Assembly: GCA_902766345.1 (NCBI GenBank)
Contig: CACXDK010000151.1
Span: 1-9,920, forward strand
Direction: 5' to 3'
DNA from: an uncultured Spirochaetaceae bacterium
GTDB lineage: Bacteria > Spirochaetota > Spirochaetia > Treponematales > Treponemataceae
DNA length: 9,920 bases
Shown here: piece after piece, positions 5,407 through 9,920 of the stretch
Layout of the letters: the number at the start of each line of letters is the position of its first letter
Position numbering within the stretch: position 1 is the stretch's first letter
Translations under genes and position numbers: made by a program
Notes under the pieces: generated by a model
What the model was told of the DNA's origin: nothing
Database searches by the model: none
Seen by the model: the letters and a program-made list of their open reading frames with translations, nothing else

Positions 5407-6652
5407 CGCCAGATACCTTATTTTCTAGAAGAATAGTTCCTTTTCGTGGCAAAGGAATTGAAATTGTAAACACAGTACCGTGTCCAACAACAGATTTCAC
5501 ATCAATATCGCCACGGAATTCCTTGATAATCTTATAGACCATTGTAAGACCAAGACCTGTACCCGTTGCTTTTGTTGTATAATATGGCTCAAAAATCTTT
5601 GAAACTGTATTTTCATCCATTCCCATTCCATTATCAGAAATAGAAAGGATATATTTATCTTCCTTAACAAAGGACTCTATTGAAAGTCTGCCCTTCGTAA
5701 ATTCCACACAACCACTAATGGTTTTAGAAGAGGTATCTGCAGGAAAGCGCTCCTCAATTGCAGCAAGAGCATTCTGTGCAAGATTTATTATTACTTCTCT
5801 AAATAGTTTTTCATCAATAAGAATACGTGGGGAATTTTCACATAGATTCAAATCTATCTTAATGCACTTCTGCTCAAATTCAGCTTGAAAAAATGAAGCA
5901 AATTTCTTTATAAGAGCATCTGGCTCAGCAAGAACCATTGAAGCTTTTACAGGACGAACTGCAAAAAGAAAATCAACCACAATCTTATTAAGATTTTCAA
6001 TTTCCTCATTAATGACATCCAGATAATTTTCCATGAATTTTTCATCTGGAATCATTCCATCTCTTTCACGAGCTTTTTTTATTGACTTCTGCAAAAGCTG
6101 TATGTGAATGCTGATTGCACCAAGAGGATTTTTTATTTCATGAGCAACAGATGCTGCCAAATTTGTAAGGCTAGCAAGGCTTTCCATTCTGTGCAGAAGG
6201 ATTTCCTGCTGACGTTTTTCAGTAACATCATTTATAGTAATAATAGAACCGCCAATTTCTTGATGTATAACAAAAGGCATTATACTCACAGAAATAAAAC
6301 GAACCTTATCATCCTGTACAATTGAAAACTCTTCCGCTGCAGTAAAATTTTTAGAATTAGCACATTCTTTAAAGAATGCATTCAAAGCAGTCTCATCTAC
6401 AATGTCCCAAATAGCATATTTATTTGGTTCAATCTCCGAAGAACGCTTTTTAAGTGGAATCAGATGATCAACAGCCTTATTTGCTTTTACAAAATTCCAT
6501 ACAGGCGAAACAATAAGCAAGCCTATCTGCAGACTGTCAATTATAGAATTGCTCAAATCATTTTGAGCCGTCATGTCTTCTATAAAGCGTTCTAGTTGCT
6601 CTGTCGAAAGTTTAGAAATTTTACTGGAAACTTTTTTTACAAAATCATTCAT
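5381..6652 (-). CDS. atoS: Cytoplasmic PAS-domain sensor histidine kinase, NtrB/AtoS-like
   Basis: 423 residues from the chosen start. No transmembrane segment or signal peptide is seen, so it should sense a cytoplasmic signal. An N-terminal helical region (~1-35) is followed by a PAS-like domain (~36-147, ending IITINDVTEKRQ). Next comes the dimerisation/phospho-acceptor domain with AHEIKNPLG (His at 171), then the ATPase domain with NLAQNALAA (N box), DNGMGMD (G1, 340-346), FEPYYTTK (F box) and GTGLGL (G2, 364-369). All catalytic motifs are intact. The family phosphorylates the receiver Asp of its partner, here the sigma-54 activator that overlaps its 3' end. I chose the ATG at 6652: it forms an ATGAATGA overlap with the stop of the preceding gene and has GGAG 15 bases upstream. 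An in-frame ATG at 6676 would add eight residues but has no visible ribosome site. Confidence 0.93.
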   Translation of the reverse strand: MNDFVKKVSSKISKLSTEQLERFIEDMTAQNDLSNSIIDSLQIGLLIVSPVWNFVKANKAVDHLIPLKKRSSEIEPNKYAIWDIVDETALNAFFKECANSKNFTAAEEFSIVQDDKVRFISVSIMPFVIHQEIGGSIITINDVTEKRQQEILLHRMESLASLTNLAASVAHEIKNPLGAISIHIQLLQKSIKKARERDGMIPDEKFMENYLDVINEEIENLNKIVVDFLFAVRPVKASMVLAEPDALIKKFASFFQAEFEQKCIKIDLNLCENSPRILIDEKLFREVIINLAQNALAAIEERFPADTSSKTISGCVEFTKGRLSIESFVKEDKYILSISDNGMGMDENTVSKIFEPYYTTKATGTGLGLTMVYKIIKEFRGDIDVKSVVGHGTVFTISIPLPRKGTILLENKVSGDEVYNSDN

Positions 6653-7886
6653 CGCTAATTCTGAACACTCCACCATTCAGATGATTTATCTGCAACAGAT
6701 CACGAGTCATCTGCTCAAGAGCAGAAGCAGGATTCTGATTAAAAACATTTACATTATTATTTATGAGCCTGAGTTTTTCCAATATCTTTGCAGAACATTC
6801 CGCACCAGCAGGAGTTTTGCAAAGATAAGACTGCACAGATACAATTCCCTGTAAAAATATAGTAAAAAGTATTCTCGGAGAAAAATTCCTACATTCCGCC
6901 ATTAAAGCAGGAATGTCAGGAACATGCCCTTCCGCAATCGTATTAAAATATTCTTTTGCCTGAGCTTTTACAATATCAGGGTTTACAGGAAGATAATTCT
7001 GTAAAAACTCTATAATCGAATCAGGAAGATTTGATTTTAATGTTGTATTATTATAATAAAACAGACGGGAAATTACAGTCTGCTGCTGTTCTTTTGTACG
7101 GGTAAAAAAATTATAAGTTCTAACACGAGACAAAATAGTAGGAAGCATAGCACCTCTATTTGTTGTTGTCAGAATAAAAACTGTATTTTCAGGCGGCTCT
7201 TCCAAAATTTTAAGCAACGCATTTCTTGCACTGTCCGCCATGCAGTCTGCATTTTCAATAATAAGAACTTTTTTTCCGTTATTCGAAGAAAGTCTTGCCC
7301 ATGTAGAAAAATTTCTTATCTGCTGCACAGGAAGAGAATCATACAAAAATGTATTTTCAAGCTTCTCACACTGCTTTTCAACCGCATCAAGAATTTTTTG
7401 CAGTTCATCAGGCTCAGGAATGATTCTTCCAGGATTTATCTTTTCAAGTTCCTCATTAATAGCCTGTAGAACAGGCGAAAACTTTGTAAGCTTATCATCA
7501 CCTTCCCACAAGACAGGACTAAACCTGACAGTCAGTTTTCTAACAGCACGAAGATATAAATATCTTGCAGAATCCAAATGAGAAGAATTAATTACGTTCT
7601 GATGTAAAAAGGTATCTTTTGCAGCTCTAATTTCTAAAGTCCTGTTTCCAGGACCAACCAAAAGAGCATTAGGACTAACCAAGGCTTTATGTTGAAGACA
7701 ATTAGGGCAGTCACATTGCCAGTCCCCTTTCTTTAGACAGGAAAGAACTCTAGCAAGTTCTAAAGCACAGGATAACTTTCCTGATGCATAAGGACCTGCA
7801 AAAAGCACAGATCCTGGTAAACTTCCTGTTGAAATGTCATGTGAAAGAAGATCTGAGGCACTTTGAAAAAGAACATTCTCAAACAT
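6645..7886 (-). CDS. holB: DNA polymerase III clamp-loader subunit, delta'-like (gamma/tau family AAA+)
   Basis: 413 residues. The AAA+ clamp-loader fold is shown by a P-loop GPYASGK at 31-37, a four-cysteine zinc module (C50, C58, C60, C63), a Walker B-like IIENAD at 209-214, the signature ALLKILEEPPENTVFILTT (223-241) and a sensor/finger motif ILSRVR at 251-256. The usual SRC reads SRV here. Clamp loaders open the beta sliding clamp and place it on primed DNA. Walker B lies about 80-90 residues later than in E. coli delta', because residues ~85-180 form an extra Glu/Lys-rich segment unlike the core fold. The C-terminal ~110 residues should be the collar domain. The protein is far shorter than DnaX, so delta' is the better name, although the P-loop looks intact. 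The ATG at 7886 is three bases after the cvpA stop, with CAGGAG 11 bases upstream. Its own end overlaps the kinase gene. Confidence 0.85.
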   Translation of the reverse strand: MFENVLFQSASDLLSHDISTGSLPGSVLFAGPYASGKLSCALELARVLSCLKKGDWQCDCPNCLQHKALVSPNALLVGPGNRTLEIRAAKDTFLHQNVINSSHLDSARYLYLRAVRKLTVRFSPVLWEGDDKLTKFSPVLQAINEELEKINPGRIIPEPDELQKILDAVEKQCEKLENTFLYDSLPVQQIRNFSTWARLSSNNGKKVLIIENADCMADSARNALLKILEEPPENTVFILTTTNRGAMLPTILSRVRTYNFFTRTKEQQQTVISRLFYYNNTTLKSNLPDSIIEFLQNYLPVNPDIVKAQAKEYFNTIAEGHVPDIPALMAECRNFSPRILFTIFLQGIVSVQSYLCKTPAGAECSAKILEKLRLINNNVNVFNQNPASALEQMTRDLLQINHLNGGVFRISDE

Positions 7887-7889
7887 TCC

Positions 7890-8384
7890 TTATGCCGCTC
7901 CTGGTACAGCTGTTACAGAAGCATTGTGCAATGAAAATATAATCTTTCCCAAAAACTTATAGAAGAAGCTTGTCTCAAGCATCTGATGAACATCAAACCA
8001 AGGCTGATAGCGTAGAACCAAAAGAATTATAGAAATTACAGCAATACCTTCTATCAGTCCAAATAAAAAGCCCATTGTATGATCAAGCTGACGGAATATC
8101 TTTCCACTAAAAATGTTTTCTAAAATCTGCTGTAAAATCTTTACAATAATGAAAGTAAGTACAAACACAAGAAGAAAACCAACCGCATTACAAACAAACC
8201 TTACGCCAACGTGAACCATAAGGGAATCGGCAATCTGTCGGTAAAACAGAATTCCGCACCACAAGCCTATTATTGGAGCACCCTTGTCGAAAAGTTCTCT
8301 AATAAAGCCCTTTATACATGCAAGCAGTGCAAACACTACCAGAATAATAGCAAAAACTAAATCAATTAAAGGAAGAGTCATCAT
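7890..8384 (-). CDS. cvpA: CvpA family inner-membrane protein
   Basis: 164 residues with four predicted membrane helices at roughly 6-24, 34-50, 64-84 and 104-124, typical CvpA length and layout. Family marks include the basic KGFIRELF after helix 1 and LDHTMGFLFGLIEG opening helix 4. In E. coli CvpA is needed for colicin V production and affects purF expression and envelope fitness; its molecular job is not established, so only a membrane role is claimed here. The gene overlaps the end of murG by 23 bases, with GGACGG about six bases before the ATG at 8384. A second ATG follows directly and could serve equally. The coupling to murG suggests a cell-envelope connection. Confidence 0.9.
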   Translation of the reverse strand: MMTLPLIDLVFAIILVVFALLACIKGFIRELFDKGAPIIGLWCGILFYRQIADSLMVHVGVRFVCNAVGFLLVFVLTFIIVKILQQILENIFSGKIFRQLDHTMGFLFGLIEGIAVISIILLVLRYQPWFDVHQMLETSFFYKFLGKIIFSLHNASVTAVPGAA

Positions 8385-9534
8385 ATAAACCGTCCATAAT
8401 TATTTTCGAGATTTTCGTACTTGCAGATTCAGAGCCACTCAAAGCAGCGCAAGCTTCTGCATATTCCGCTCTTTTTTGACTGTCAAGAAACAGTTCAAGA
8501 GCATCTCGAAGATGCTTATCATCCGCATCTTTTCCTGCAAGAACAACTGCAGCTTTATTCTTTTCAAAGTATCGGGCATTATCAACCTGATCACCACGTG
8601 TTCCCGAACCACTTAAAGGAACAAGAACCATAGGTTTACGGCAAACAGCACTTTCCCAAATAGAATTTGCACCTGCTCTGGATAAAATTACATCCGCACA
8701 CTGAATGACAGCAGGCATTTCACTATAAATAAATGCATAAGGCTTATAATTTTCATTCCCACTCGCCATAATGTCAGGATGTTCATCTGCAAAAGCTTTT
8801 CCCGTCTGATGAACAATAACATAACGTTCTTTAAGCCATGCAAGATTATTAATTACAAGAGAATTTATCTGCTGAGCACCAAGACTTCCGCCAAGAACCA
8901 AAAGAACAGGCTTTTCATGAGTTTTTGGAATAGATAAAAAATTGAATCCCAATTCCGTATTGTCAGTATAAAATACAGGACGCACAGGATTTCCAGTTAC
9001 AAGGCAGCGTTTTGCGATGTCCGATGAAAAACAGGTTGCAGTCTCAGAATATGACACAAGAACATTCTTTGCAGCCTTAGCATTAAGCTTTGTAGCAAGA
9101 CCAGGAGTAAAATCACATTCATGTGTATAATACGGAATTTTCAACAGTTTTGCAGCCCAACAAGGAGGCACACTTACAAAACCGCCCTTAGAAAAAAGAC
9201 AATCTGGCTTTATCCGCATAAGAATTGCAACAGATTTAACAAATCCAGCTATAATCTTAAAAACATCAATAAAGTTCTGAAAAGAAAAATATCGTCTGAG
9301 TTTACCGCATGGAATGGCAAAAAAATCAGTAAGGCTTCCACCTTCAGAAACAAGATTTGTCTTAACAATGCCCTTATCCATTTTGGAATTATTACAAATC
9401 CAATAAATCTGTATTGAAATGTTTTTTTCTTTTGCAAGCATCTGTACAGCATCAGCCACGGCAATACCGGGATAGATATGCCCCCCAGTACCTCCGCCAG
9501 CAAATACAATGCGAAGTGAATTATTTTTTTTCAT
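8362..9534 (-). CDS. murG: UDP-GlcNAc:lipid I N-acetylglucosaminyltransferase MurG
   Basis: 390 residues, a little longer than E. coli MurG (~355). It transfers GlcNAc from UDP-GlcNAc onto lipid I to make lipid II, the last cytoplasmic step of peptidoglycan synthesis, at the inner face of the membrane. Two Rossmann-like GT-B domains are visible. The N-terminal one has the lipid/pyrophosphate loop GGGTGGHIYPG (13-23), SKGGFVSVP (115-123) and HECDFTPGLATK (138-149). The C-terminal one has TGNPVR (179-184), the second glycine loop GGSLGAQQIN (214-223), SRAGANSIWE (284-293; E293 matches the ribose-binding Glu) and DQVDNA (314-319). A hydrophobic patch at ~85-107 could help membrane association. 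The ATG at 9534 is two bases after the ankyrin-gene stop. Its own ribosome site is weak (AAGAGAA), so translation is probably coupled to the upstream gene. Confidence 0.97.
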   Translation of the reverse strand: MKKNNSLRIVFAGGGTGGHIYPGIAVADAVQMLAKEKNISIQIYWICNNSKMDKGIVKTNLVSEGGSLTDFFAIPCGKLRRYFSFQNFIDVFKIIAGFVKSVAILMRIKPDCLFSKGGFVSVPPCWAAKLLKIPYYTHECDFTPGLATKLNAKAAKNVLVSYSETATCFSSDIAKRCLVTGNPVRPVFYTDNTELGFNFLSIPKTHEKPVLLVLGGSLGAQQINSLVINNLAWLKERYVIVHQTGKAFADEHPDIMASGNENYKPYAFIYSEMPAVIQCADVILSRAGANSIWESAVCRKPMVLVPLSGSGTRGDQVDNARYFEKNKAAVVLAGKDADDKHLRDALELFLDSQKRAEYAEACAALSGSESASTKISKIIMDGLYDDSSFN

Positions 9535-9536
9535 AT

Positions 9537-9920
9537 TCAGTTCTCTTTTGGTGGAAACTGGTCCATCAATTCAACAAGTTCTTTTCTCTTAAATAAGTTT
9601 GCATATCCGCGGGCACTCATTCCCATGCCGTCTTTTATATCAGGGTCAGCACCATTTTCCAGCAGAATGCGTACAATTTTAGGATTTCCGTTACCAACGG
9701 CAAGTACCAGAATAGACTGCCCATCAGAACTGATGACACTCAAATCGGCACCTTTTTGTATAAGATATTCAGTAATGCTATAATTTTTACGCCATACGGC
9801 ATCCATAACTGCTGTATATCCACGATCTTTAGAAACAGCATTTATGTCAGCACCGTTATCAACAAGCCATTTTACCTTGTCAAAACAGTCATTTCGGGTT
9901 GCGATACAAATCATAGGAAC
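9537..9920 (-). CDS. Ankyrin-repeat protein, C-terminal part (cut by right edge)
   Basis: The last 127 codons of a gene that enters from beyond base 9920. The reading frame is open to the edge, and the first visible residues (VPMICIATRN) already fit the middle of an ankyrin repeat (usual form TPLMIAA). The internal ATG at 9914 is therefore not taken as the start. Three clear repeats end in DNGADINAVSK, QKGADLSVISS and ENGADPDIKD; a fourth, degenerate one ends in FPPKEN as a C-terminal cap. Ankyrin repeats mediate protein-protein contact. The partner is unknown, and any signal peptide or other domain would be outside the window. The two-base gap to murG places it in the same transcript. Spirochaetes carry many ankyrin proteins, so this one need not be a cell-wall factor. 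Confidence 0.88.
   Translation of the reverse strand, partial: VPMICIATRNDCFDKVKWLVDNGADINAVSKDRGYTAVMDAVWRKNYSITEYLIQKGADLSVISSDGQSILVLAVGNGNPKIVRILLENGADPDIKDGMGMSARGYANLFKRKELVELMDQFPPKEN

Noticed and set aside
6653..6676. ATG at 6676 as the start of the histidine kinase
   Set aside because: No ribosome site precedes it and it would overlap the upstream gene by 32 bases. The ATG at 6652 gives a typical 8-base coupling overlap with a GGAG upstream. Not excluded, only less likely.
7240..7581. 113-codon plus-strand ORF inside the clamp-loader gene
   Set aside because: Antisense to conserved AAA+ coding sequence; the Ser/Phe-rich translation has no recognisable domain and no ribosome site of note.
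9249..9509. 86-codon minus-strand ORF in another frame of murG
   Set aside because: Same strand as murG but out of frame with its conserved N-terminal domain; no family similarity.
9537..9914. ATG at 9914 as the true start of the ankyrin protein
   Set aside because: The frame stays open to the window edge and the residues before and after that Met fit the middle of an ankyrin repeat, so the gene almost certainly begins outside.

Overview
The window is AT-rich, densely coded, and looks like the chromosome of a spirochaete, most likely a Treponema. The clues are flagellar rod genes ordered flgF-flgG-flgJ-like, and a run of murG, cvpA, a clamp-loader gene and a sensor kinase/AtoC-type regulator pair. 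From memory, this run matches the T. pallidum TP0519-TP0523 neighbourhood. T. pallidum itself is not, as far as I recall, a glycogen maker, so the glgC gene points to a free-living, gut or rumen relative. The genus call is inference from gene content and protein style, not from a database search.

Left block (1-2004, minus strand): a flagellar rod operon read right to left as flgF, flgG, then the start of a FlgJ-like rod-binding gene that runs off the left edge. The 152-base gap at 2005-2156 is a divergent control region. It carries an exact sigma-28 type -10 box (GCCGATAA) facing the flagellar genes and a near-perfect sigma-70 promoter facing glgC.

Centre (2157-3452, plus strand): a single glgC gene encoding ADP-glucose pyrophosphorylase, resembling the cyanobacterial/plant branch more than the enterobacterial one. 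The convergent 135-base gap after it holds a short terminator-like hairpin and then an unusually long stem (6 + 9 bp) with a 41-base internally structured loop and a U-tract.

Right block (3588-9920, minus strand): a seven-gene run read right to left. It comprises an ankyrin-repeat protein (cut by the window edge), murG, cvpA, a DNA polymerase III clamp-loader subunit (delta'-like), a soluble PAS/histidine kinase, a sigma-54-dependent response regulator, and a small J-domain protein. Gaps are 2-3 bases or the genes overlap by 8-26 bases, so this is very probably one operon with translational coupling. It joins peptidoglycan precursor synthesis, replication and a two-component switch in one transcript. 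Its promoter lies off the right edge.

There is no gene-free stretch longer than about 150 bases. I saw no tRNA, rRNA, CRISPR array, insertion sequence or phage gene. I also found no convincing undescribed defence-type system. The points most worth a second look are the structured element at 3511-3589, the sigma-28 promoter, the extra ~90 residues in the clamp-loader subunit, and the J-domain gene coupled to the sigma-54 regulator.
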